DNA from: Roseihalotalea indica
GTDB taxonomy: Bacteria > Bacteroidota > Bacteroidia > Cytophagales > Cyclobacteriaceae
Length of the DNA stretch: 64,000 nt
Reading direction: 5' to 3'
Assembly: GCF_022458895.1 (NCBI RefSeq)
Contig: NZ_JAINFL010000001.1
Coordinates: 434,001-498,000, forward strand
Notes under the pieces: model-generated
The model's input: only the letters and a program-made list of their open reading frames with translations
The model's database searches: none
What the model was told of the DNA's origin: nothing
Made by a program: the position numbers and the translations under genes
Shown: in pieces, positions 55,753-64,000 of the stretch
Position numbering within the stretch: the stretch's first letter is position 1
Layout of the letters: the number at the start of each line of letters is the position of its first letter

Positions 55753-55833
55753 CTTCAGAATCACCAAAACCCAACTTATCATTGTATCACGCTGCAAGAA
55801 TCCTTAATTTGCTCACTGAACACAACCTAAAAG

Positions 55834-56904
55834 ATGATGTCAAAAAATAACCGAAGAGACTTCCTGAAAGGAGGCGCTGCTTTAGCCGGAGGTGCTTTAC
55901 TCCGCCCTGACCTTCACTTCTACATTCAGAAAAGCAAGTCCAAACTGGGTGCCGAAATGCTCGGCCATAATGGCTACCGCTACCGGGTACACCAGGAGTG
56001 GGGCAACCTGGACCCCAGCCAGACGCCCGTCAAAAACTGTCACGAAATGGTGATGGACTCCCAGGGACGCCTCATCATGGTCACCGACGAAACTAAGAAC
56101 AACATCATTGTCTACGATAAATCAGGCAAGCTGCTGGAAACCTGGGGGCACGATTACCCCGGCGGACACGGACTTACCCTACACGATGAAGGTGGAGAAG
56201 ACATGCTCTACATCTGTGACCCCAACGAAGGCCGGGTAGACAAAGCCACCGTAGATGGTAAAGTGCTAATGACCCTCAAAACCCCACACGAACTGGGTAT
56301 TTATAAAGAAGAAGACCCTTACAAACCTACGGAAACCACCATTGGCCCCAATGGAGATATTTACGTGGCCGATGGCTACGGACACCAGTATGTTATCCAG
56401 TACGATTCCAAAGGCAAGTACATTCGCCATTTTGGCGGCGCGGGCGACAATGATGACCAGTTTTCGACGGTCCATGGAGTGACGATTGACGACCGGGATT
56501 CTGCTAACCCAACGCTACTCTGCACATCCCGCGTACACAACGCCTTCAAGCGGTTCTCACTGGACGGAAAGTATCTGGAAACCATCTTTCTTCCCGGGGC
56601 CTTTGTATGCCGCCCAGTGATTGATGGTGAAAATCTATACGCCGGAGTCTGCTGGTCGCGGCTGAAGTACCTGAACCAAACCCCCAATTCCGGTTTCGTG
56701 ACCATTCTGGATAAAAACAACAAAGTGATATCCAACCCCGGTGGCACCGAACCCGAATACCGCAACGGCGAACTGCAATTGATGGTACAGAGCGAACCCT
56801 TGTTCAAGCACTGTCACGATGTATGCATCGATGAAGACAAAAACATCTACGTCTGCCAGTGGAATGCTAACCAGACCTATCCGATTAAACTAGAGCGGGT
56901 TTAA
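55834..56904 (+). CDS. Tat-exported NHL/6-bladed beta-propeller protein
   Basis: 356 residues (start ATG at 55834, or the next ATG at 55837). Tat signal NNRRDFLKGGAALAGGALLRPD. The body is made of NHL-like blades with alternating sequence such as NCHEMVMDSQGRLIMVTDETKNNIIVYDKSGKLLETWG, TIGPNGDIYVADGYGHQYVIQYDSKGKYIRHFG and CHDVCIDEDKNIYVCQWNANQTYPIKLERV at the end. Such periplasmic propellers often act as binding proteins or lyase-like enzymes. It lies 631 nt after the last DUF1501 gene and shares the Tat route, so a role with the array is possible. A strong bidirectional terminator follows. Confidence 0.86.
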   Translation: MMSKNNRRDFLKGGAALAGGALLRPDLHFYIQKSKSKLGAEMLGHNGYRYRVHQEWGNLDPSQTPVKNCHEMVMDSQGRLIMVTDETKNNIIVYDKSGKLLETWGHDYPGGHGLTLHDEGGEDMLYICDPNEGRVDKATVDGKVLMTLKTPHELGIYKEEDPYKPTETTIGPNGDIYVADGYGHQYVIQYDSKGKYIRHFGGAGDNDDQFSTVHGVTIDDRDSANPTLLCTSRVHNAFKRFSLDGKYLETIFLPGAFVCRPVIDGENLYAGVCWSRLKYLNQTPNSGFVTILDKNNKVISNPGGTEPEYRNGELQLMVQSEPLFKHCHDVCIDEDKNIYVCQWNANQTYPIKLERV

Positions 56905-56941
56905 ATAAAGCAGAATAGTTATTTCCCGACTGGATAAAAGC

Positions 56942-56988
56942 AAAAACCGGAATCACCTTCTCATATGTTTAAGGTGATTCCGGTTTTT
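56942..56988. terminator. Bidirectional terminator between propeller gene and pruA
   Basis: Perfect 18-bp stem AAAAACCGGAATCACCTT (56942-56959) / AAGGTGATTCCGGTTTTT (56971-56988), loop of 11 nt, with A and T runs at the ends. It lies between two convergent genes, so it can stop transcription from both sides. Confidence 0.93.
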
Positions 56989-57013
56989 TTCTTCAGACAA
57001 CGGGAGTATAGCA

Positions 57014-58651
57014 CTACTGATCTTCACCCATAAACGGATAACGGAAATCGGTAGGTGGATCAAAGGTTTCTTTGATGGTGCGGGGAGATACCCAACGTAG
57101 CAAATTGAGCGAAGAACCTGCCTTATCGTTCGTTCCTGAACCGCGAGCGCCGCCAAACGGTTGCTGCCCGACGACGGCTCCGGTAGGCTTATCATTAATG
57201 TAGAAATTACCAGCTGAATGGCGAAGCTTGCGCATGGCCAGTTCAATAGCGTAGCGGTCTTGAGAGAAGATAGCTCCGGTCAGCGCGTACGGTGAGGTCT
57301 GATCTATCAGCTCCAGTGTCTCCTCGAAGCGTTCTGGCTGATACACATATACTGTTACCACCGGCCCGAAGATCTCCTCGCACATGGTGACATACTTGGG
57401 TTCTTGGGCTTGCAATACCGTAGGCTGAATGAAATAACCCTTGGATTTATCGTGCTCACCCCCGGCAATAATTTCTACCAGCGGATCACTCTTAGCATCA
57501 TCAATATACTTGGTAATACGGTCAAAGGCGGTTTCGCTGATAACGGCCCCCATAAAGTTGCTAAAGTCGGTCACGTCGCCTACCTGAACATGCTTGAGGT
57601 CTTCTTGCACGTATTGCTTTACCTCATCCCACAGGTTATTGGGAATGTATACGCGGGAAGCGGCCGAGCATTTTTGTCCCTGAAACTCAAAAGCTCCCCG
57701 GACAATAGCGGTGGCTAGTGCTTTGGCATCAGCAGAAGGGTGGGCTACGATAAAATCCTTACCACCGGTTTCCCCTACAATCCGCGGATACGAACGGTAC
57801 ATGTCAATATTGCCGCCAATGGTTTGCCAAAGCTGCTTGAATACTTTGGTGCTACCGGTAAAGTGCAATCCGGCAAAATCCGGGTGTTTGAAGATTGCCT
57901 CTCCAGCCACTGGGCCGTCTACATTAATCAGGTTGATCACGCCATCGGGGACTCCGGCTTCGCGGAAGATTTGCATGAGCAGGTGGGCAGAGTAAACCTG
58001 AGTTTCGGCCGGCTTCCAGACTACAGTGTTACCCATCATGGCGGGAGCTGTAGGAAGATTCCCGGCAATGGCGGTAAAGTTAAACGGGGTAATGGCGAAG
58101 ACAAAACCTTCCAACGGTCGCTGCTCTACCCGGTTCCAGATACCCGGCGGTGAAATAGGTGGTTGCTGCTCGTAGATTTCCGCCATGTATTTTACGTTGA
58201 ATCGCAGGAAATCAACAATCTCACACACGGCATCAATCTCCGACTGGTGAGCCGTTTTGGATTGTCCCAGCATGGTAGCCGCGTTCATCTGGTAGCGGTA
58301 CTTCCCGGCAATCAGGTCAGCCGCTTTCAGAAATATGCTGGCCCGCTGCTCCCAGGCCATATTTTCCCAGGCATATTTAGCTCCCAATGCAGCGCTAATG
58401 GCTTGTTCTACATGGGAGGCGTCTCCTTCGTAATAGTGGCCTAGTACGTGTTGATGATTATGAGGAGAAGTTAGCGGCTTTTTTACATCGGTAGTGATCT
58501 GTTCACCACCAATGTAGAGGGGTACTTCCACCTGTTCCGATTGCAGAGCGGTGAGCGTTGCCTGTAAAGCTTTCCGTTCAGGAGTGCCGGGGGCATAGGA
58601 GTAAACAGGTTCGTTTGTTGGGGTGGGTATCTGATAAAATCCAGTCGACAT
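57014..58651 (-). CDS. pruA: L-glutamate gamma-semialdehyde dehydrogenase
   Basis: 545 residues. It oxidises glutamate semialdehyde (from pyrroline-5-carboxylate) to glutamate with NAD+, the second step of proline breakdown. Family marks are visible: QTLRREIVGE-type region RIVGETGGKDFIVAHPSAD with the catalytic-region Glu, FQGQKCSAASRVYIP with the catalytic Cys, and the C-terminal GGARGSGTNDKAGSSLNLLRWVSPRTIKETF, diagnostic for the single-domain P5CDH. No proline dehydrogenase domain is fused. A 12-bp palindrome GTTCAATTGAAC (58734-58745) lies upstream. Confidence 0.96.
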   Translation of the reverse strand: MSTGFYQIPTPTNEPVYSYAPGTPERKALQATLTALQSEQVEVPLYIGGEQITTDVKKPLTSPHNHQHVLGHYYEGDASHVEQAISAALGAKYAWENMAWEQRASIFLKAADLIAGKYRYQMNAATMLGQSKTAHQSEIDAVCEIVDFLRFNVKYMAEIYEQQPPISPPGIWNRVEQRPLEGFVFAITPFNFTAIAGNLPTAPAMMGNTVVWKPAETQVYSAHLLMQIFREAGVPDGVINLINVDGPVAGEAIFKHPDFAGLHFTGSTKVFKQLWQTIGGNIDMYRSYPRIVGETGGKDFIVAHPSADAKALATAIVRGAFEFQGQKCSAASRVYIPNNLWDEVKQYVQEDLKHVQVGDVTDFSNFMGAVISETAFDRITKYIDDAKSDPLVEIIAGGEHDKSKGYFIQPTVLQAQEPKYVTMCEEIFGPVVTVYVYQPERFEETLELIDQTSPYALTGAIFSQDRYAIELAMRKLRHSAGNFYINDKPTGAVVGQQPFGGARGSGTNDKAGSSLNLLRWVSPRTIKETFDPPTDFRYPFMGEDQ

Positions 58652-58733
58652 ACAGCAGTTATTTTCGGGTCAATAAAAAAACTGGGCAAAGGTAACCCTT
58701 TTCTAAAAGAAGAACCAGCAAGACGAACAGTCT

Positions 58734-58745
58734 GTTCAATTGAAC
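58734..58745 (-). promoter_or_regulatory. 12-bp palindrome upstream of pruA
   Basis: GTTCAATTGAAC is a perfect palindrome 83 nt before the pruA start, in the 147-nt gap that also holds the terminator of the giant protein gene. It could be a regulator site for pruA; nothing else supports that. Confidence 0.25.
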
Positions 58746-58778
58746 AAAAAAATACCCCAGAGAAGCCTCTGAGGTATT
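58746..58778 (-). terminator. Terminator of the T9SS giant protein gene
   Basis: On the minus strand: AATACCTCAGAG-GCTT-CTCTGGGGTATT with one A-C mismatch, followed by a run of seven T (58746-58752). It starts 20 nt after the stop codon of the 58799 gene. Confidence 0.8.
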
Positions 58779-58798
58779 GTAAGCTGGTTTGGTGCTGA

Positions 58799-61700
58799 TT
58801 ACTGTTTTACGAGTTTCATGGTGTGGGACCGCTCGCCGTTTTGCAGGCGTAAATAGTATAATCCAGAAGGGAGAGGTTTCAGTGATAAAGTGGATTTTCC
58901 TCTAACGAGACTTTCTCCAGCTACCTGCTTGCCAGAAATATCCATAATAGTAAGTCGGCTTCCAATCCATCCGGTAGGGATCACGATAGTAAACTCGGTA
59001 ACTGCGGGGTTCGGGTACGCCGAGATCGCTGTTTCTACTTCTTCACCAATGCTGGTAACGGTGCCAGGTTCTGCCGGAAACTCTTCCTCAACAGTTCGTA
59101 GCGTAATGGTTTGTTCCGCTACTGCTACTAGCGTTAAAGGCATATCCGCTACCTCTATCCGGTTATTCTGAAAGCTCTTGCCTTCGTAATCGGCCAGAAA
59201 ATAATAGCTGCCGGGTGGAATATTCGGAAAGTTAAAAGCCCCTTTGGTATCACTTATTCCATAACCTGCTACTGTCTGATCCGTCTTGTGCACGAGATAG
59301 ACCCGAACACCAGAAAGGGCCCTTTCTTCCAGAATTCTGCCTCCTGCGGTACTTTCCAGTAGCAAAGTTCCACTAACACTTACGCCTATTTGAGAACTGG
59401 TATCGGGTTTGGGCAATAACGACATTATGAGAGTAGTATCTTTCAATAGGGTATGAGTACTGGCTTGAGCTAATGTTAGCTGATTACCAGAATAAGTCGG
59501 GAAATACGCTCCATCTTCAGGATCAAACCGCAGGCTGTAAATGCCGTCTGAAACATTGGTAAATTCGCCACTTCCGGCAATTAATAACTGCTCTTGCTCT
59601 CGTGTAAAGCTTCCATTAGCCGCTTTATGCAAACTCGCAGTAACCGTTGCAAATTTAGCTTCACCTGCTAGTTGCAGTTTTACTGTAAACAGATCTTCGG
59701 TTTGCTCAGGGTTATCTGGGTTAGATGAAATAGTATCCGAAGAATACACCTGAAACGACTGGCTTACGGACAGTGCCGGTTCATAAATCAAGCTGCCCGA
59801 CTGGTTGGCTGTAACGGTTACCATACCCGTATCCAGCAGCACCAGGATGCTATCTTCTAACTCAGCCGGACCAGTAACTGTAAGTTCAACGGGCAACCCG
59901 GAACTGGCCGAAATATTCAACAGAAGTGAGTCAGTCAGAGCAATGTCCTGATCGTTGATGGCGGTAAATGCAATGGTTTGGCTACCCCGGGTGATAGTGA
60001 ATTGCTGAGTAACCGGAGTGGCTGCACCATAGAAATCATCGCCTGGCTGAGTGGCCCGAATAGTCACTTCGCCTACGCCCAGAGGGGTTACTACGTCACC
60101 TTGCAGACTAACTAGGCTATCACCTTTAATGACCTCGTAGTAAGCGGGCAAACCCGAAGTTGCTACAGCATTCAGCACAAACGGCTCGTTGCCGTAAGCC
60201 ACATCGGCAATAGGCGAGAAGGTGAGGCTATTAGCCTGCGCCTGTACGTTCACCGTCATGGGGTAGCTGGTAAGCATTAATTCCGGCACATTGGGGTTGG
60301 TTATCTGGCAGGTATAAACTCCATCATCACCGCTCACTATGGGGTTCATCACATATTGATTCGTAGTAGTGGTGTCTATCGCCGCACCATCCCGGAACCA
60401 TATGTATTGGTTATCAGCTACCGAAGCATCTATGTTCAGAGATAAGGTGTAACTATCGCCGGTGTTTCGGAACGTGGTACTGGTGGAACCTATGGTTGCT
60501 TGCGAAGCGTACGATAAATTAGGAAGAGAAGGCAGCACCGGTATCAGGTCACCGAATGTAAGCTGATTGTTGTCTAATTCAATTACACCTTGGGTATGAG
60601 GTAAAGTGCCGACTATATCCGTGAGCTGATTCCCACTCAGTTTTAATGAATCCGTAGGGTTCCGAAAGTTGTCAGCCCATTCGCCTAACGTACCAGTCAG
60701 CGCATTCCCCTGAAAGTCGGCATACACCAGGGAAGTAAGGTTTGCCATTTCTGTTGGGAAAGTGCCAGATAGCTGATTGTTGCTCACATCCAGTTGAGTG
60801 ACCCGGTGGTTCTCTACCGTTACTCCCTGCCAGTTCTCAACAGGTCCGCTTAACCAGTTCATATTATCAGACCAGGCCGGACCGTTCGTTGCATTATACA
60901 GTTCAACCAGCGCCAGTGAGTCCAGGATGAGCGAGTCTTGAGGAGTGGTAAACATGATGGTGTCGGACGAGTAGCCGTAACCGCAGCTATTGCCCGCCGT
61001 CACTATTCCGTAATAAGTCGTCAGAGGAACCAAACCGGTGGCAATGGCCTGGGTAGAGTCAACCGAAACTGTACTTACCGGGCTAGAGAAATATTCATCC
61101 GTGGCTACTTCTACGGTGTACGCAGTGGCATCCAGAACGGTATCCCAGCGCATGGTTACCTGATTATACTCGGCGGCTGCCTGCACATTAACGGGATTGG
61201 CCGGCAGGCTATGCGTAGTGAAATTTAGAGAAGCACTAACACTTGAGCCACAGCTATTGCGGGCGGTAACCCGGCCGTAGTAAGTGGTTCCGGTCATTAG
61301 GCCGGTGACGGTAAACGTAGTAGTTGCCACTGTCTGCAAGACATCAATACTTCCGAAAGCCGGGTCATCATCTACTTCTATCAGGTAATTAGTAGCGGTA
61401 GGAGCAACGTCCCAGCTAAAGTCAGCACCGTCGCACGCCGGGTTGGTCGCAAAAGCATTGGCCGGCGTATCCGGCACGTCACTGGTTTGGTAAATGCCGG
61501 TAGCCGAAGGTCCCATACCGCAGGCATTCTTCGGAGTTACGCGAAATTCGTAAGTCGTGCCCGTAGACAATGTAGTTAGCGTAATGGAAGTAGAAATTAG
61601 GGATTGAGATATATCAGTAGTGGCAAAGCCATCCTGGGAAACCTCCAACAGGTAACGGGTAGCATGAGTAACGGGATTCCAACTGACCTTAAACCCGCTA

Positions 61701-63412
61701 CAACTAGGATTGGAAGCTATCAGGTTAGTTACAGACGTAGATAGCGTATCTAGCACGTGTACGGTGATGGTGTCAGATGATACGGAAGTGCCGCAGGAAG
61801 TGACAGCATGTACGCGGTAAAAGTAGGTGGTAGCGACCGATAGCCCGGTTACATCCAGAAAAGTATCAGTGATAGAGACGGCATCGTACCCTGGCACCAG
61901 GCTACTAAAGGCGTAATCTTCAGAAACGGATACCTCGTAGTCAGAAGTACCAAATACCGGGTCCCAGCTCGCCGTAAACCCATCGCAGGTAACATCAACG
62001 GCTGGTTGGGCCGCTGGTTCGGTATCATCCAGAATATCAATAGTGAAGGTCTCTGAGTTGGGACAGGTGCCGTTGACGGTATAGTTAATAGTATGATTGC
62101 CAGCTGGGCTGCTTGCCAGATCAACTTCTCCGGTAGAGGCATTAAGCGCCAGTCCCGTAGGCGAAGAGAACGTGCCGCCTGGAGTATTAACGGTTGGGGT
62201 GGGGTTCGCATCCGCAGGGCAGTAAGTGATTCCAGGGTAAGAGAAATCGGCGTCTTCGGCGGGATTAATAGTAATGGATACGTCGCTACTCGCGGGGCAT
62301 GAGCCCGAAGTAGTATAAGTAATGTCATACGTACCAGCAGTGCTGTTTGCCAGATCAATCTCTCCCGTATTGATATCTACGAATACTAATCCGACTGTGC
62401 TACTGAACACCCCACCGAACTCTCCAGTGATGGTAGCCATCGGATTAACCTCATTTTGACAGAATGTATTCATGCCGCTATAATCAAAGCTGGCATCTTC
62501 TTCAGATAAAATCTCTACTAATACGTTATGACTATCATTACAGGAGCCTGAATTGATGGTATTGGTCACGGTATAAGTACCGAGGGTGCTGCTCGCCAGG
62601 TCTATCTCACCCGTATTGCTATCGATTACCAGCCCAGGTACACTGCTGAATACTCCTGCACTACCGGTGTTGAATACCGGTGTTGGATTGGTACCACCTT
62701 GGCAATATCCTGCGTAGCTATAACTGAATTCGGCATCGGGTGAATTAACTGTATAGGTAACCTCAGCAACATTATTGCAAGCCCCATTATCAACCGAAGC
62801 ATATACAGCCTGTCCGTCAGAAACGGTATAGTTGGCAGGGGCAGCAATGGGGATTGTCAGACTTGCATCTTCAAACCAGATAAAAGTATGACCACCGACA
62901 CTATTAATTGATGATTCAAGACTTGTTAAGTCAACAGAGGCTTGTCCGCTATCAGGAGTATCTTCGCACACTACTGGCGTCTGATCGCTTGCGGTAGGTG
63001 TGCTATTGATTGTAAACGTGACGGAGGCAATGTTCTGATTGGTGCCATCATCTACTTCAGCAAACGCTATATCGGTATTAGTCGCAGAATAGCTGTTAGG
63101 GGTAGCAATAGGATTAACAGGAATACCCGCCGCCGAAGTATCCTGATACCAGCTCACCGTATAGGGATCATTACCTTTAATGCTGAATTCGTAGGAGGTA
63201 AGATCGACTATTGCAGAGCCGCTACCGGGAGTATCTTCACAGAGTGTAGGAGTCTGGTCAAAGACGGTGGGGCACTGCCCGGCACTTACGCAGTCACCAT
63301 CTTCGCAATCAATCAACCCATCTGAATCATCATCAATACCATTATTGCATATTTCCTGCGCAAGTACTGCACTGGAAATAAGCCAGAATAAGATAAGTAA
63401 AACCTGTTTCAT
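58799..63412 (-). CDS. Giant T9SS-secreted multidomain surface protein
   Basis: 1537 residues from the ATG at 63412 (MKQVLLILFWLISSAVLAQE, a Sec signal); the frame reaches 63439. After a short acidic Ca-binding-like motif (NNGIDDDSDGLIDCEDGDC) and spacer, ~226-454 holds three ~78-residue repeats (pattern FSY...YC..NPTP...GGxFSS..GL...TGEIDLASS..G). Then come four fibronectin III domains (~460-822), leucine-rich repeats (~827-954, LDVSNNQLSGTFPTEMANLTSL), an Ig-like domain, MBG/Big-like repeats, a carboxypeptidase-regulatory-like domain (~1344-1417) and a C-terminal type A sorting domain (AYPNPAVTEFTIVIP...GLYYLRLQNGERSHTMKLVKQ). Likely a secreted or surface-attached adhesin. No catalytic domain seen. 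Confidence 0.93.
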   Translation of the reverse strand: MKQVLLILFWLISSAVLAQEICNNGIDDDSDGLIDCEDGDCVSAGQCPTVFDQTPTLCEDTPGSGSAIVDLTSYEFSIKGNDPYTVSWYQDTSAAGIPVNPIATPNSYSATNTDIAFAEVDDGTNQNIASVTFTINSTPTASDQTPVVCEDTPDSGQASVDLTSLESSINSVGGHTFIWFEDASLTIPIAAPANYTVSDGQAVYASVDNGACNNVAEVTYTVNSPDAEFSYSYAGYCQGGTNPTPVFNTGSAGVFSSVPGLVIDSNTGEIDLASSTLGTYTVTNTINSGSCNDSHNVLVEILSEEDASFDYSGMNTFCQNEVNPMATITGEFGGVFSSTVGLVFVDINTGEIDLANSTAGTYDITYTTSGSCPASSDVSITINPAEDADFSYPGITYCPADANPTPTVNTPGGTFSSPTGLALNASTGEVDLASSPAGNHTINYTVNGTCPNSETFTIDILDDTEPAAQPAVDVTCDGFTASWDPVFGTSDYEVSVSEDYAFSSLVPGYDAVSITDTFLDVTGLSVATTYFYRVHAVTSCGTSVSSDTITVHVLDTLSTSVTNLIASNPSCSGFKVSWNPVTHATRYLLEVSQDGFATTDISQSLISTSITLTTLSTGTTYEFRVTPKNACGMGPSATGIYQTSDVPDTPANAFATNPACDGADFSWDVAPTATNYLIEVDDDPAFGSIDVLQTVATTTFTVTGLMTGTTYYGRVTARNSCGSSVSASLNFTTHSLPANPVNVQAAAEYNQVTMRWDTVLDATAYTVEVATDEYFSSPVSTVSVDSTQAIATGLVPLTTYYGIVTAGNSCGYGYSSDTIMFTTPQDSLILDSLALVELYNATNGPAWSDNMNWLSGPVENWQGVTVENHRVTQLDVSNNQLSGTFPTEMANLTSLVYADFQGNALTGTLGEWADNFRNPTDSLKLSGNQLTDIVGTLPHTQGVIELDNNQLTFGDLIPVLPSLPNLSYASQATIGSTSTTFRNTGDSYTLSLNIDASVADNQYIWFRDGAAIDTTTTNQYVMNPIVSGDDGVYTCQITNPNVPELMLTSYPMTVNVQAQANSLTFSPIADVAYGNEPFVLNAVATSGLPAYYEVIKGDSLVSLQGDVVTPLGVGEVTIRATQPGDDFYGAATPVTQQFTITRGSQTIAFTAINDQDIALTDSLLLNISASSGLPVELTVTGPAELEDSILVLLDTGMVTVTANQSGSLIYEPALSVSQSFQVYSSDTISSNPDNPEQTEDLFTVKLQLAGEAKFATVTASLHKAANGSFTREQEQLLIAGSGEFTNVSDGIYSLRFDPEDGAYFPTYSGNQLTLAQASTHTLLKDTTLIMSLLPKPDTSSQIGVSVSGTLLLESTAGGRILEERALSGVRVYLVHKTDQTVAGYGISDTKGAFNFPNIPPGSYYFLADYEGKSFQNNRIEVADMPLTLVAVAEQTITLRTVEEEFPAEPGTVTSIGEEVETAISAYPNPAVTEFTIVIPTGWIGSRLTIMDISGKQVAGESLVRGKSTLSLKPLPSGLYYLRLQNGERSHTMKLVKQ

Positions 63413-63592
63413 AACATGCGATTTCTTCCCTAAGTACAATTACTGTTCTTTGTAGGTGTTACTGGAAGTGAATTTTGCTGTGAAAAGTACATAACCATTA
63501 TTCTGCCTGGTTTAAAGCTGCCTATTAGCGGGAAATGCTTATTTTTTTCATACTATTTGTTATCAGCCGGAATAACGGTAGATTGTGTGGCA
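63413..63592. other. Divergent promoter region
   Basis: 180 nt between the T9SS protein gene and the gene starting at 63593. It must drive both directions. On the plus strand TACTATTTG (63551-63559) resembles the TAnnTTTG box with one extra spacer base. No gene visible. Confidence 0.35.
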
Positions 63593-64000
63593 ATGCGCTC
63601 TACCGCCAACCAACGACCTTTTCTCATACTGCTTCTCGTTTTGAGAGCCAGCCTTTTCGCTTCTGCTCAGTCGGTAGAAGAAGTGCAATTAACCCATTTG
63701 GATGCTGCAAATTCACTCACGGAGTGGATAAAGGAAGTAGAAGCAACGCACGCCGTACGTTTCTTTTACCGCCCGGAGTGGACTGACTTCATCACCGTTA
63801 CCCAATCCTTTAGCGAAATCTCTTTAACCGATGCCCTTTCCAGGGTGATAGAGGGAACGGACCTGTCGTTTGAGGTATATCAGAGTTATTATATAGTATT
63901 ACTTTCCTCTTCGCCGCTCAGGGCCAGCCGAAGTGCAGCAGACGGAGCCAATAGCCGAATCATTATTGGAGATTCTTTACTGGCCGAGGGACAGACCGAG
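63593..64000 (+). CDS. STN-domain outer membrane (TonB-receptor-type) protein, 3' end outside window
   Basis: ATG at 63593, frame open to the right edge (136 codons). The signal peptide RPFLILLLVLRASLFASAQ is followed by an STN/secretin-TonB short domain: VRFFYRPEWTDFITVTQSFSEISLTDALSRVIEGTDLSFEVYQSYYIVL. In Bacteroidota this begins SusC/FecA-like TonB-dependent receptors or their carboxypeptidase-regulatory relatives; the visible part ends with IIIGDSLLAEGQTE, where a carboxypeptidase-like domain would start. Divergent from the T9SS protein gene. Confidence 0.8.
   Translation, partial: MRSTANQRPFLILLLVLRASLFASAQSVEEVQLTHLDAANSLTEWIKEVEATHAVRFFYRPEWTDFITVTQSFSEISLTDALSRVIEGTDLSFEVYQSYYIVLLSSSPLRASRSAADGANSRIIIGDSLLAEGQTE

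Noticed and set aside
61849..62358. 169-codon ORF on the minus strand in another frame
   Set aside because: It lies inside the repeat region of the giant T9SS gene; its repetitive Leu/Pro/Arg composition is a shadow of those repeats.
58799..63412. DNA repeats as a CRISPR-like array
   Set aside because: The periodicity is protein-level (fibronectin III and ~78-residue repeats) and diverged at the DNA level.

Overview
The window looks like chromosomal DNA of a Bacteroidota member, most likely order Cytophagales and probably marine or surface-associated (the lifestyle is an inference). The supporting signs are a type IX secretion (T9SS) sorting domain on a very large secreted protein, a TonB-receptor-type STN domain, TAnnTTTG promoter boxes, the gene order DUF177-rpmF-plsX-fabH-efp-accB-accC, a 3HCDH-ECH fusion in the Bacteroidota orientation, and many Sec/lipoprotein and Tat signals. 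Base composition is balanced except for AT-rich islands near 26.4-28.97 kb and 38.0-39.0 kb. I saw no rRNA, tRNA, CRISPR array, insertion sequence or prophage.

Layout. 1-5.8 kb: the end of an RND efflux pump, its TolC-like partner, three tandem mini membrane proteins, DoxX, a D-aminoacylase-like lipoprotein and a parvulin lipoprotein. 5.9-9.9 kb: DUF3891, a flavin disulfide oxidoreductase, DUF3140 and a TPR protein. 10-15.3 kb: the lipid/translation operon (DUF177, L32, PlsX, FabH, EF-P, AccB, AccC). 15.3-23.4 kb: an RNase D-like exonuclease, NhaC, a small unknown protein, a candidate structured RNA, dnaX, a response regulator, a LysM lytic transglycosylase and an O-methyltransferase. 23.4-26.4 kb: a MarR regulator with a perfect palindromic operator, translationally coupled to a beta-oxidation fusion enzyme. 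26.5-28.9 kb: an AT-rich island with an unknown membrane-anchored protein and a UPF0175/DUF3368 toxin-antitoxin pair. 29-35.8 kb: thrB, thrC, ppc and fba, the last with a terminator-like hairpin in its leader. 36-57 kb: secreted and lipoprotein functions, namely a DUF5060 glycosidase-like lipoprotein, an M49-like metallopeptidase, three consecutive copies of a two-gene cassette (PSCyt1-DUF1549-LamG-DUF1553 lipoprotein plus Tat-exported DUF1501 protein), a GNAT enzyme and a Tat-exported beta-propeller. 57-64 kb: pruA, the giant T9SS protein and the start of a divergent STN-domain gene.

The most promising undescribed system is the triplicated cytochrome/DUF1501 array at 40.9-55.2 kb. Each unit pairs an envelope-anchored protein carrying two CxxCH motifs and a LamG sugar-binding-like domain with an exported alkaline-phosphatase-clan protein. 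Secreted hydrolases sit on both sides. My inference is envelope processing of an extracellular, perhaps sulfated or otherwise decorated, glycan. The three copies differ in anchoring and probably in substrate. Other notable items are a dispersed 100-bp repeat whose two copies show compensatory base changes, the MarR operator, a DnaX without its zinc module, and a candidate ncRNA upstream of dnaX.
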